From: a virus
Strand: one strand, 5' to 3'
DNA: 30,783 nucleotides
Virus record (IMG/VR): IMGVR_UViG_3300030118_002983
Coordinates: 1-30,783 of that record
The notes beneath the pieces were generated by a model. That model ran no database searches. It worked only from the letters and a program-made list of their open reading frames with translations, and was not told where the DNA came from. Positions within the stretch are counted from its first letter, which is position 1. Every line of letters starts with the position of its first letter. Made by a program: the position numbers and the translations under genes. Shown in pieces: positions 23,942-30,783 of the stretch.

Positions 23942-26900
23942 CTATTCCTGGCGGTGCGCCTGCGCTGTTTTTTACCGCTGCTGCTGAAGCGGCTGCAGGC
24001 TACGCCATCGACAGGTCGCTGAGATTTAACTCTGCAGATTCGGCATATTTAAATCGAACTCCAAGTTCTGCAGGTAATCGCAGGACGTGGACTTGGAGCG
24101 GTTGGGTAAAAAGATCAGAACTTGGAGAATCAGGTTCATACTATCCACGATTGTTTGCTACAGCTCGAACAACGGGCATTTGTGAATTTAATTTCATGAA
24201 TGACGACACACTTAGGTTGCAGCTGTCTGCTGGATCAGCTGTAACCACCCAAGTATTTAGAGATTGTTCAAGTTATTATCACATAGTGCTTGCTGTAGAT
24301 ACAACTTTAAGCGATAATGCTGACCGCATAAAGATGTACGTCAATGGCGAAAGAGTTACTTCCTTTTCGTCTTATCCAACAATTTCGCAAAACTTTCAAA
24401 CTGGTGTTAATACAACTCAGTCGCATGCCATTGGCCGTTACGAGCACAGTCCTGGGGACTATTTTGGCGGCTACCTAGCCGACGTTCACTTCATCGACGG
24501 TCAAGCACTTGCGCCGACTGACTTTGGCAAAACCGATTCAAGCGGAGTATGGCAGGCCAAGCAGTATTCTCCAACTATTAGTGCGCCAAACGAAGCTGAC
24601 AAAGTTTGGAGCACAGACTTATCTGCAAGTTCAGGTTTTCAATCTAGTTATCCAGCTCGAAATGCGTTTGATGGTCTTTTTACTTCAAATAACGACGTTG
24701 GCCGAGCAGCGGCTAATAATGCTGGGTCTACGTTGACATTCGCCCCAACTGGTGGAATTACTGTCACGGACAAGATTGAGGTTTACACAAGAGACGGCAC
24801 AATTACCGTCAACGGCGGGTCTAGTTACACCAGCTCAAGCTCTTTGGCCTTCAAAGACATTAGTTCTGTATCTCCATCAACGCCTTTTACTCTTACGTCT
24901 TTGGCTGTCACAGGCACTCCCGGCAACAATGCCGGAGAAATTTATGCGATAAAAATCGATGGAGTCGTTCTGCAGGATAAACCTAAATATGGTCACAACG
25001 GTTTTCACCTAAAGTTTGCCGATAACAGTTCTGATGCGGCGCTTGGTACGGACAGCAGCGGCAACTCGAATACCTGGACCGTCAACAACCTGCAGGCTTC
25101 AACAGGCGATACAACGCCGTCTGAAAACTTTGCTGTAAGTACTTACACGGGCAATGGTGGAACCAAAGTTATTGGCCCTACTTATAGTTCTCAAGCCTCA
25201 GGAGGCAATAATGTTTCAAATATGTTTGATGGAAGCAGTAGTTCTTGGAACAATTTGACGGCGGGTAGCACGATAACATTTTCTCCCAACCCTGCTATAG
25301 CTTGCACAAAAATAGAGATCTGGGTTGACACCGACACACCAATTAGAGCAAACGTAAATGGCTCTGGCTATGGAAGTACTTTTACGCAAAGCGGTCTCGC
25401 CTACGTTGATGTGACTCCTGCCAGTGGAATTACATCTATAACTTCATTGCTTATTGATGCGCCTTCCGGTGGCGGCGGTTCAGGCGCAGGAATCAGGGGC
25501 TTAAGGATTAACGGCTCTACTGTGCTTGTCGATGGCGACGGAACTACAATTTCCTTCAGCCCGGATTTTGTTTGGATAAAGCAAAGGAACAATAACGGTG
25601 CACACATGCTGTTTGACTCGGTTAGGGGCGCAACTAAACGTCTTGTTGCTAACCAAGACCTCTCCGAAGGCACGGTGCAGGGTGTAACTTCTTTTGATTC
25701 AGCGGGATTTAGTCTAGGTAATGACGCTGATTGCAATATGAATAATATTAATCACGTTGCATGGGCCTGGAACGCCGGAGCAAATAGCAACAAGACCTAT
25801 ACAGTCAAGGTTGTATCTGACAGCGGCAATAAGTATCGCTTTGATGATTTTGGAACGAGTGCTGTAACGCTTGAATTGGCAGAAGGCAGCACGTATGTGT
25901 TTGACCAGTCGGATAGCAGCAACTCAGGCCATCCGATTCGGTTTGGAACGTCTGCTAACGGCACTGACTACACAACAGGCGTAACGCATACTGGAACGCC
26001 TGGCAGCGCAGGAGCTAAGACAACGCTCGTGTTGGCAAGTGGTGCAGCAACGCTGTATTACAGCTGCCTGAACCACTCAGGGATGGGTGGGCAAATTAAC
26101 ACAAATACCACTGCTGGAGCGTCAAACTTTGATGGCAGCACTCAAGCTGTTGTCAAAGCCAATCAGGCTAAAGGCTTTTCAATCGTAAAATGGTCTGGAA
26201 CAAATAGTGGAACAACCCTAGGTCACGGTTTAGGCGCTACTCCGGGCTGGGTGATCGTAAAAAGTTTAGGCAATGCCCGTGAATGGCTTGTTTGGCATTC
26301 TAGTTTTGGAACTGCTAGTAATACTGATTACATTTATTTAGATACATCTGGCACAAAGGGCGGCAGTGGGCCTGGCGGTTATTGGAACGCAACCGCTCCG
26401 ACTACAACAACATTTAGTGTTGGTGATTCTGCAGCAGTAAATGGTTCCGGCAGTGATTATATTGCCTACCTGTGGTCTGACGTTTCTGGGTTTAGCAAAT
26501 TCGGATCGTACAACGGGTCAGGTTCTAACGGGCATCAAATCACAGGCTTAGGATTTAAACCTAAGTTTTTAATGATAAAAAACACAACATCATCTGAAAA
26601 CTGGGTGATTATGGATAGCGCCCGCAATGATCAATTGTTGTTTGCAAATTTAAATAACGCCGAGGCCGGATCTGACGTTGTTGATTTTACTAATGATGGT
26701 TTTACGTTAAATCAGAGCGGGTCAGCCTCGAACGCATCTGGGCAAACCTACATCTACATGGCATTTGCCGATAATTTAGGCGGTGAAGGATGTGACTCAT
26801 TAGTCGACACCCCAGAGCAACGTACCGGCCAAAGTGATGACGGGTCTGGCGGAAATGTTGTTGGTAATTACAGCACCTGGAATGCCATCGCTCCAGTTTC

Positions 26901-28803
26901 AAACGGTGGGAGCCTTACAACTTTTACAAACGGCAACTTAGAGGGGACTACATCTAACAGCAACGTCTCTGGAGCCCTTGGCACTATTGGTGCATCTTCA
27001 GGCAAATGGTTTTGGGAAATTACATGCGGTACGTTTACAGGAGGAACTGGCCTAGAGATTGGAGCGAGCCAAGAAGATGTTGCAAGCACTATTTCAACCT
27101 CTGAAGGCCCAGGCACGGGGCCAAACGGATATTTTTATATCAATGACGGCAGAAAAGTAAACAATAATTCCGCCTCTTCTTATGGAGCAAGTTACACAGA
27201 TGGTGACGTAATTGGCGTTGCTCTTAACCTTGACGATGGTCAAATTGAATTTTTTAAAAACGGCGCAAGCCAGGGCACCGCTTACACAAGCTTGAATAGT
27301 GGCACGTACTTCCCTTGCGTTGGCGATTACAATAATTCAGGTACTGCTAGCTTTATTGCAAACTTCGGCCAACGCCCGTTTGTTCACGCCGCACCAAGCG
27401 GCTACAAAACCTTAAACACTGCAAACCTGCCGACCCCAACGATTGCGGATGGCAATCAATATTTTGACGTTGCGCTTTGGACGGGCAACGGTGGAACGCA
27501 AAAGATTGGCGGGGCGGTTTATAGCGCAGGTGCTACTGCGACTGGGGGATTCAATTCGTCCTATCCAGCCACAAACTTGTTCAACGGCACCTTAAGCGAT
27601 TCAAGCAGGGCAGAAGGCAATGATAATGATGGCGTTATTGAAGTTGTTTTTAGCCCTGGCATAAGTGTTTCATCGACTGTGGGTATTTGGAGCGGCAAAA
27701 GTTCTGTCGCATATCAAATCAATGACAGCGGCAGCTACACCACGTACAGCGATGCCGTTGGTTCGTTTAAAGACATATCGTTCACTGGCACGCTTACTAA
27801 CTTAAAAATCAAGCATGGCAGCAGTGGCAATGCGCCAGGTGCTTCAGGTATTCGTGTTGACGGCACAACTTTGCTAGACGGCACCGGCCCAGGTCTCAAG
27901 TTCCAGCCGGATTTTTTATGGATCAAGTCACGCTCTAGCGGAACTGAAGGCCATTACTTAGCAAATAGCGTTAGCGGTTTGACCAAAAACATGCGGTCAA
28001 ACAGTACTAATGCAGAACAAACTAATACAAACGGTGTAACTGCCGCAAACGCAAATGGTTTTACGCTTGGGGATAGTGGTCGCGTTAATGGCAGCTCACA
28101 AGCTTATGCAGGTTGGATATGGGACGCCGGATCTTCGACGGTAACTAACACTGACGGCAGCATATCTTCGCAGGTTCGTGCATCTCAAACGGCTGGGTTT
28201 TCGATTGTAAGTTTTACAGCTGGAAGCAGTGGAAGCCTTGGCCATGGGTTAAATACTGAACCTTCTGTAGTGATATTTAAGAACCGAGACACTGCTGGGA
28301 AATGGCGTTTTTATCACAAAGACGTAGGCACTAGCAAAACACTTTTCTTAAATACAAACGAAGCCGAAACTTCAAGCAGTGAGTATGTTACTGCTGTATC
28401 TTCCTCAACATTTACTGTCACAGGGACTATTTCTGGTGATGATCACATCGCCTATTGCCTTGCCCCCGTGGCGAATTATTCCAGCATGGGTTCGTACACC
28501 GGCAGCGGTTCTGCTGATGGTCCGTTCGTCTTTACCGGGTTTAAAAGCAAATGGATACTGATAAAAGTCTCAAGCACAACAAATGATTGGGTTATTTATG
28601 ACACAGAGCGCGATACTTACAACGCATCCGATGCTGAGCTTTATCCAAACACAAGCGGCGCTGAAAATACAAGCGGACCAATTGACATCCTTTCAAATGG
28701 TTTTAAGCAACGAAGCACTCATAACCATTTGAACCAAAGCGGTCAGACATATATATATGTCGCCTTTGCTGAACACCCCTTCCAGGCGGCGAGAGCGAGA
28801 TGA
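23938..28803 (+). CDS. Giant mosaic adhesin/fibre: LamG-like, discoidin-like, cupredoxin-like and SPRY-like domains
   Basis: A 1621-residue structural protein. Domains, numbered from ATG 23938: ~24-200 LamG/concanavalin-like (SLRFNSADSAYLNRTP, DRIKMYVNGERVTSF, LADVHFIDGQAL); ~225-345 discoidin-like copy 1 (FQSSYPARNAFDG); ~402-947 repeat unit A with discoidin-like copy 2, PDFVWIKQR, a cupredoxin-like insert (~618-724; His665, Cys710, His713, Met716), GFSIVKWSG and YIYMAFAD; ~1022-1150 SPRY-like (GKWFWEITCG, GVALNLDDGQIEFFKNG); ~1182-1616 repeat unit B with discoidin-like copy 3, PDFLWIKSR, GFSIVSFTA and YIYVAFAE but no cupredoxin. These are mostly carbohydrate- or ligand-binding folds, so a host-surface adhesin is likely. 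ATG 23938 is chosen over 23890 because it gives the usual 4-base ATGA overlap. Domain calls are from visible patterns. Confidence 0.85.
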   Translation: MTIPGGAPALFFTAAAEAAAGYAIDRSLRFNSADSAYLNRTPSSAGNRRTWTWSGWVKRSELGESGSYYPRLFATARTTGICEFNFMNDDTLRLQLSAGSAVTTQVFRDCSSYYHIVLAVDTTLSDNADRIKMYVNGERVTSFSSYPTISQNFQTGVNTTQSHAIGRYEHSPGDYFGGYLADVHFIDGQALAPTDFGKTDSSGVWQAKQYSPTISAPNEADKVWSTDLSASSGFQSSYPARNAFDGLFTSNNDVGRAAANNAGSTLTFAPTGGITVTDKIEVYTRDGTITVNGGSSYTSSSSLAFKDISSVSPSTPFTLTSLAVTGTPGNNAGEIYAIKIDGVVLQDKPKYGHNGFHLKFADNSSDAALGTDSSGNSNTWTVNNLQASTGDTTPSENFAVSTYTGNGGTKVIGPTYSSQASGGNNVSNMFDGSSSSWNNLTAGSTITFSPNPAIACTKIEIWVDTDTPIRANVNGSGYGSTFTQSGLAYVDVTPASGITSITSLLIDAPSGGGGSGAGIRGLRINGSTVLVDGDGTTISFSPDFVWIKQRNNNGAHMLFDSVRGATKRLVANQDLSEGTVQGVTSFDSAGFSLGNDADCNMNNINHVAWAWNAGANSNKTYTVKVVSDSGNKYRFDDFGTSAVTLELAEGSTYVFDQSDSSNSGHPIRFGTSANGTDYTTGVTHTGTPGSAGAKTTLVLASGAATLYYSCLNHSGMGGQINTNTTAGASNFDGSTQAVVKANQAKGFSIVKWSGTNSGTTLGHGLGATPGWVIVKSLGNAREWLVWHSSFGTASNTDYIYLDTSGTKGGSGPGGYWNATAPTTTTFSVGDSAAVNGSGSDYIAYLWSDVSGFSKFGSYNGSGSNGHQITGLGFKPKFLMIKNTTSSENWVIMDSARNDQLLFANLNNAEAGSDVVDFTNDGFTLNQSGSASNASGQTYIYMAFADNLGGEGCDSLVDTPEQRTGQSDDGSGGNVVGNYSTWNAIAPVSNGGSLTTFTNGNLEGTTSNSNVSGALGTIGASSGKWFWEITCGTFTGGTGLEIGASQEDVASTISTSEGPGTGPNGYFYINDGRKVNNNSASSYGASYTDGDVIGVALNLDDGQIEFFKNGASQGTAYTSLNSGTYFPCVGDYNNSGTASFIANFGQRPFVHAAPSGYKTLNTANLPTPTIADGNQYFDVALWTGNGGTQKIGGAVYSAGATATGGFNSSYPATNLFNGTLSDSSRAEGNDNDGVIEVVFSPGISVSSTVGIWSGKSSVAYQINDSGSYTTYSDAVGSFKDISFTGTLTNLKIKHGSSGNAPGASGIRVDGTTLLDGTGPGLKFQPDFLWIKSRSSGTEGHYLANSVSGLTKNMRSNSTNAEQTNTNGVTAANANGFTLGDSGRVNGSSQAYAGWIWDAGSSTVTNTDGSISSQVRASQTAGFSIVSFTAGSSGSLGHGLNTEPSVVIFKNRDTAGKWRFYHKDVGTSKTLFLNTNEAETSSSEYVTAVSSSTFTVTGTISGDDHIAYCLAPVANYSSMGSYTGSGSADGPFVFTGFKSKWILIKVSSTTNDWVIYDTERDTYNASDAELYPNTSGAENTSGPIDILSNGFKQRSTHNHLNQSGQTYIYVAFAEHPFQAARAR
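25141..26778 (+). repeat. Adhesin repeat unit A (with cupredoxin-like insert)
   Basis: The encoded unit begins TYTGNGGTKVIG and runs through discoidin-like, PDFVWIK, GFSIV and a 'K-F-L-M-I-K' segment to SGQTYIYMAFAD. It aligns segment by segment with unit B at 27481-28782 but is longer because a cupredoxin-like domain lies between AWAWNAG and KANQAKGFSIV. DNA identity is low; this is an old protein-level duplication. Confidence 0.75.
25789..26112 (+). other. Cupredoxin-like domain with type-1 copper ligand set
   Basis: Residues ~618-724 of the adhesin form a beta-rich domain: YTVKVVSDSGNKYRF, VTLELAEGSTYVFDQSD, SGHPIRFGTS, then ATLYYSCLNHSGMGGQ. His665, Cys710, His713 and Met716 stand in the order and spacing (C-x2-H-x2-M) of a cupredoxin type-1 copper centre. 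Plastocyanin uses His...C-x2-H-x4-M. Similar segments occur, to my knowledge, in other marine phage structural proteins. Copper binding is inferred. Confidence 0.75.
27481..28782 (+). repeat. Adhesin repeat unit B (without cupredoxin)
   Basis: The encoded unit runs TGNGGTQKIG, FNSSYPATNLFNG, PDFLWIKSRS, GWIWDAG, ASQTAGFSIV, LGHGLNTEP, MGSYTGSGS, WILIKVSSTTNDWVIYDTER and ends SGQTYIYVAFAE. Each piece has a counterpart in unit A in the same order. Between GWIWDAG and GFSIV only a short linker is present, where unit A has about 105 extra residues. Confidence 0.75.
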
Positions 28804-28841
28804 TCGCTTAGCCGGTAAACTGCACTCATCGCTCCAAACTC

Positions 28842-29375
28842 ATGCCTTACAAGCTTGGTGATCGCACCCTTCAGCTCGATGTGGCGTGGGAGCACAATGA
28901 TGTTCAGTATCCAGCAAATTGGCTAAGGCTGAGCACTGCACAGGATCGTGCGGCGCTTGGTATTGAGTGGGTCGATAACTCGCCCACTTGGAATCAAAGA
29001 TGGTATTGGGGATACGACGCAGACGGGAATTTGATTCCTAAGGAATATGCAGGTTTAAAAGCCTCATGGATTGAGACAACAAACGACACGGCGTACAAGC
29101 TTTTGCAGCCATCTGATTACCTTTGGGGCAAACTGCAGCAGCAGAACAGCAGCTTCGCAGCGGCCAAAACTGCTTATGAGGCATCACCATGGAGCACATG
29201 GCGAGCAACCATCCGCACTGAAGCGGCAGCAATGGTCACTGCTATTGAAGCTACGTCTGAGGTGGGCGACACTGATCCTCACGCAGATTTTGGCAGAGTG
29301 CAAGCATTGCAGGACTACATCGAGGGTGACAGCTATAACGTGTGGACTGCTGATCCCAACAATGCAGAGACCTGA
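28842..29375 (+). CDS. Hypothetical protein, possible tail fibre assembly/accessory protein
   Basis: A 177-residue protein starting 38 bases after the adhesin. Its N-terminal half contains YPANWLRLSTAQDRAALGI, VDNSPTWNQRWYWGYDADGN and LIPKEYAGLKASWIE. The rest is helical (DYLWGKLQQQ, WSTWRATIRTEAAAMVTAIE) and ends in an acidic segment. A short N-terminal beta region that names the protein's own start and a C-terminal Trp-rich coiled helix directly after a fibre gene is the layout of many tail-fibre assembly proteins, which act as chaperones for fibre tips. No specific family is certain. No Shine-Dalgarno is visible before the ATG, so translation may depend on the upstream gene. Confidence 0.65.
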   Translation: MPYKLGDRTLQLDVAWEHNDVQYPANWLRLSTAQDRAALGIEWVDNSPTWNQRWYWGYDADGNLIPKEYAGLKASWIETTNDTAYKLLQPSDYLWGKLQQQNSSFAAAKTAYEASPWSTWRATIRTEAAAMVTAIEATSEVGDTDPHADFGRVQALQDYIEGDSYNVWTADPNNAET

Positions 29376-29379
29376 CCCA

Positions 29380-29535
29380 ATGATCCCCTGTAAGCCTGGG
29401 GCGGAGGATGTCGAAGCGATGAGTAATAGGGTGAAATGGATCAACTACCTATACACGCTTGACGGTCGCGACAATCCTGATCACGAGTTTCACGGTCTTT
29501 ACACTGGCCTAGCGATTAAATATCAAAACCAATGA
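29380..29535 (+). CDS. Small conserved-looking hypothetical protein
   Basis: A 51-residue protein, MIPCKPGAEDVEAMSNRVKW followed by INYLYTLDGRDNPDHEFHG and LYTGLAIKYQNQ. The 'I-P-C-K-P-G', 'Y-L-Y-x-L-D-G-R-D' and 'H-G-L-Y-T-G-L' pieces read as genuine coding sequence and resemble short proteins beside fibre genes in marine cyanophages; function is unknown. An in-frame ATG at 29362 would add six residues and overlap the previous gene; 29380 is preferred because the conserved-looking part begins there. A longer reading frame from 29071 is only the shadow of the preceding gene. The stop overlaps the next start (ATGA at 29532). Confidence 0.6.
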   Translation: MIPCKPGAEDVEAMSNRVKWINYLYTLDGRDNPDHEFHGLYTGLAIKYQNQ

Positions 29536-29720
29536 TCAGCCTATTTGCGGCGATGCTTGGCTTAGGGATTGTTTTTGGGTCGTCTGCTTTGTCCCATCAC
29601 AAATACGTACCAAATCGTGCAGGGGACAAGCTAGAAAATGGACACCTTTGCTGCACTAGAGACACAGAAACCGCCTACTGTGGTCACGGAGAAAAAAACG
29701 TACCCCACGTTCACCAATGA
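29532..29720 (+). CDS. Small exported or membrane-anchored Cys/His-rich protein
   Basis: A 62-residue protein. Residues 1-20 are hydrophobic (MISLFAAMLGLGIVFGSSAL), a signal peptide or membrane anchor. The rest is polar and rich in Cys and His: SHHKYVPNRAGDKLENGHLC, then CTRDTETAYCGHGEKNVPHV and HQ. Three cysteines and several histidines could bind a metal or form disulphides in the periplasm. It overlaps the genes on both sides by ATGA, so it belongs to a tightly coupled cluster with the small outer-membrane-like protein. There is no lipobox of convincing form. Function unknown; an envelope role is inferred from the N-terminal segment and its neighbour. Confidence 0.6.
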   Translation: MISLFAAMLGLGIVFGSSALSHHKYVPNRAGDKLENGHLCCTRDTETAYCGHGEKNVPHVHQ

Positions 29721-30082
29721 TCAAGAAAACTGTTTTTGGTGCAGCCGCTGGCGCACTTGCCTTGGCTCCCCTCTCTGCAATCGCTGGACCCTACGCAAAC
29801 GTTGAGGCAAATGCGGGCTGGAGCGGAAGCGATTACAGCGGTTCAGTAACTGACATCCACCTTGGCTTTGAAGGTGGAGATGACATCTACAGCTTCTACA
29901 TCCAGGGGGGTCCAGCTGTGGTCCAACCTAACGGCGCTGATTCTGAGCTGGAATTTTCAGGCAAAGTTGGCGGAGCTGTTGCGGCTTCTGAGAAGCTTTC
30001 CGTATATGGCGAGATCTCAGGCATCACCGGCGATGACAACAATAGCTACGGCGGAAAAGCTGGCGTCAAGTTCCTTTTCTGA
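29717..30082 (+). CDS. Signal-peptide-bearing small outer membrane beta-barrel protein (Lom-like position)
   Basis: A 121-residue protein with a classical Sec signal peptide: MIKK, a hydrophobic core (TVFGAAAGALALAPLS), and an AIA-G cleavage site after residue 23. The mature ~98 residues alternate Gly, aromatic and polar residues in hairpin-like strands (YANVEANAGWSGSDY, DIYSFYIQGGPAV, LEFSGKVGGAVAA, SVYGEISGI, GGKAGVKFLF). The protein ends in Phe, the C-terminal signature recognised by the outer-membrane assembly machinery. In lambda, lom, also an outer membrane protein, lies directly downstream of J. The barrel is short (perhaps six strands or an oligomer). Possible roles are surface change of infected or lysogenic cells, or superinfection exclusion; these are inference. 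Confidence 0.7.
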   Translation: MIKKTVFGAAAGALALAPLSAIAGPYANVEANAGWSGSDYSGSVTDIHLGFEGGDDIYSFYIQGGPAVVQPNGADSELEFSGKVGGAVAASEKLSVYGEISGITGDDNNSYGGKAGVKFLF

Positions 30083-30116
30083 GTAGCTTTAGAGCACGGA
30101 CCTGAACACGCCGTAG

Positions 30117-30161
30117 CCTCCCGGTGGGATTTAAATCCTCACACCAAGCCGGGAGGTTTTT
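30117..30161 (+). terminator. Rho-independent terminator after the outer-membrane protein gene
   Basis: CCTCCCGG (30117-30124) pairs perfectly with CCGGGAGG (30149-30156), followed by five T residues (30157-30161). The 24-base loop contains the perfect palindrome GGATTTAAATCC (30127-30138), giving a branched or elongated hairpin. It ends the structural gene cluster; 30083-30179 otherwise holds nothing visible. Confidence 0.9.
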
Positions 30162-30179
30162 CTCTGCCTTGTTTGCATC

Positions 30180-30419
30180 ATGCAAAAGTATCTGAACGCT
30201 TTGGGCGCAGCTGGTTTTGTACTAGCCGCCTGCAACACCGCAGTCATTGTTTTTGCTGTGGTGCGCGGGCCGTCTCTTGTCGAAGAGAACCTTGATAAGG
30301 TTCAAGCGCTGATGATCGAGAAGATGCACGAGGCGCTGAGCGATTCTGTAACTGAGGCGATGCCTAGCCAGGTCAAAGAGATGATGCCTAGCACGACTGG
30401 CCCTGCTTTGCCGTTTTAG
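30180..30419 (+). CDS. Small single-pass membrane protein of unknown function
   Basis: A 79-residue protein. Residues ~8-29 form one membrane segment (LGAAGFVLAACNTAVIVFAV), followed by a charged amphipathic helix (EENLDKVQALMIEKMHEALS) and a Met/Pro-rich end with PSTTGPALPF. Proteins of this form occur in marine cyanophages next to structural genes; no function is established. Size and one membrane segment would allow a holin-like or Rz-like role, but the long cytosolic or periplasmic amphipathic tail is not typical of either. It follows a terminator, so it probably begins a new transcript. Its stop overlaps the GTG start of the next gene (TAGTG). Confidence 0.65.
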   Translation: MQKYLNALGAAGFVLAACNTAVIVFAVVRGPSLVEENLDKVQALMIEKMHEALSDSVTEAMPSQVKEMMPSTTGPALPF

Positions 30420-30783
30420 TGCCACAGATTCGCACTATTGGGATCGATGACATCCGGGTGTGGAACGGGATCAGGCCATTGTCGATTCCTGACGCCCCAC
30501 CAGTCACGGTCGATATCGGCGTGCCAATCGTCAACATGCCGACATTTGACCCAATGGATTACAGGCCAACTAAATCAGTTGTGAACCCTAAGGCCGTTTT
30601 GCCAAATCCAGACACGTCGTCGCCTGAAGCACCAGAACCTCCAGCGCCAGCTACGCCGCAGTTTCGCAAACCTGCTGCTGTTGACGAAGATCCAAGATGC
30701 CCTCCCCTTCGTGCGAAGGAGGTTGGAACGCTTGTTCAAGGTGGTAAAAAAAGAATTGCTGACTACGTGTTACAAGACGGTAA
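30419..30783 (+). CDS. Proline-rich protein, 3' end cut by the window
   Basis: A reading frame from GTG 30419 is open for 121 codons to the window end with no stop. The N-terminus reads PQIRTIGIDDIRVWNGIRPL, followed by SIPDAPPVTVDIGVPIVNMP; a Pro-rich linker (TSSPEAPEPPAPATPQFRK) and a basic region near the edge (GGKKRIADYV) come next. The GTG overlaps the previous stop by one base, indicating coupling. The 'VTVDIGVPIVNMP' segment resembles proline-rich virion proteins of marine cyanophages, from memory only. No ATG lies in frame before the conserved-looking start, so GTG is chosen. Function unknown. Confidence 0.65.
   Translation, partial: MPQIRTIGIDDIRVWNGIRPLSIPDAPPVTVDIGVPIVNMPTFDPMDYRPTKSVVNPKAVLPNPDTSSPEAPEPPAPATPQFRKPAAVDEDPRCPPLRAKEVGTLVQGGKKRIADYVLQDG

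Noticed and set aside
29071-29361. N-terminal part of a 154-residue frame ending at 29535
   Set aside because: It is the shadow of the 28842-29375 gene; its residues are basic and low-quality until the short gene at 29380.
1-30783. tRNA genes, CRISPR arrays, insertion sequences, integrase or photosynthesis genes (psbA and similar)
   Set aside because: None found on reading: no cloverleaf, no regularly spaced repeats beyond those listed, no transposase or integrase motif, and no photosystem protein on either strand.

Overview
The window is the late (virion morphogenesis) arm of a long-tailed, lambda-like double-stranded DNA phage or prophage. Every credible gene is on the + strand. Genes are tightly packed, with many 1-4 base start/stop overlaps, and no cellular housekeeping gene is visible. 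The gene order (small terminase, GpA-type large terminase, gpW-like joiner, lambda-type portal, protease/capsid, gpFII-like joiner, tail terminator, tail tube, G/GT chaperones, tape measure, tail tip, fibres) is that of a cos-type siphovirus. The style of the fibre proteins and of the small membrane and proline-rich proteins at the right end recalls marine cyanophages (Synechococcus/Prochlorococcus). The host is therefore inferred from resemblance only; no photosynthesis gene or other host marker is present.

Layout. 1-127: non-coding leader with three GTTCGCAA repeats and a 12-bp palindrome, a candidate terminase-binding (cosB-like) site. 128-4626: packaging and portal genes. 4604-7354: one long ORF that fuses three small accessory modules, a prohead protease, a scaffold-like linker and an HK97-fold major capsid protein. 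7382-9815: head decoration/completion, tail terminator and tail tube, with rho-independent terminators after 7962 and 9815. 9904-10580: tail assembly chaperone with a textbook -1 frameshift site (G GGA AAC) joining the G and T frames. 10573-14661: 1362-residue tape measure. 14658-21467: tail-tip genes (L-like, NlpC/P60-like, a 1454-residue J-like hub/fibre, M-like, and two proteins sharing a tail-tube-like domain). 21515-28803: two large fibre/adhesin genes. The second (1621 residues) carries a LamG-like domain, discoidin-like repeats, a cupredoxin-like domain with an apparently complete type-1 copper ligand set, and a SPRY-like domain. 28842-30783: small accessory genes, including a signal-peptide-bearing mini outer-membrane protein in the position lambda uses for lom, a strong terminator, a one-pass membrane protein and a proline-rich gene cut by the window end.

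How it works together: TerS/TerL would cut and package DNA through the portal into a capsid built and matured from the fused protease-capsid product. gpW/gpFII-like proteins seal the head. The tube polymerises around the tape measure under control of G/GT and is capped by the terminator. The J-like hub plus the two large fibres recognise the host.

Most notable: the protease-scaffold-capsid polyprotein with extra N-terminal modules; the cupredoxin domain inserted into one copy of an internally duplicated fibre; the repeats beside terS; the lambda-type frameshift signal; and the Lom-like protein.
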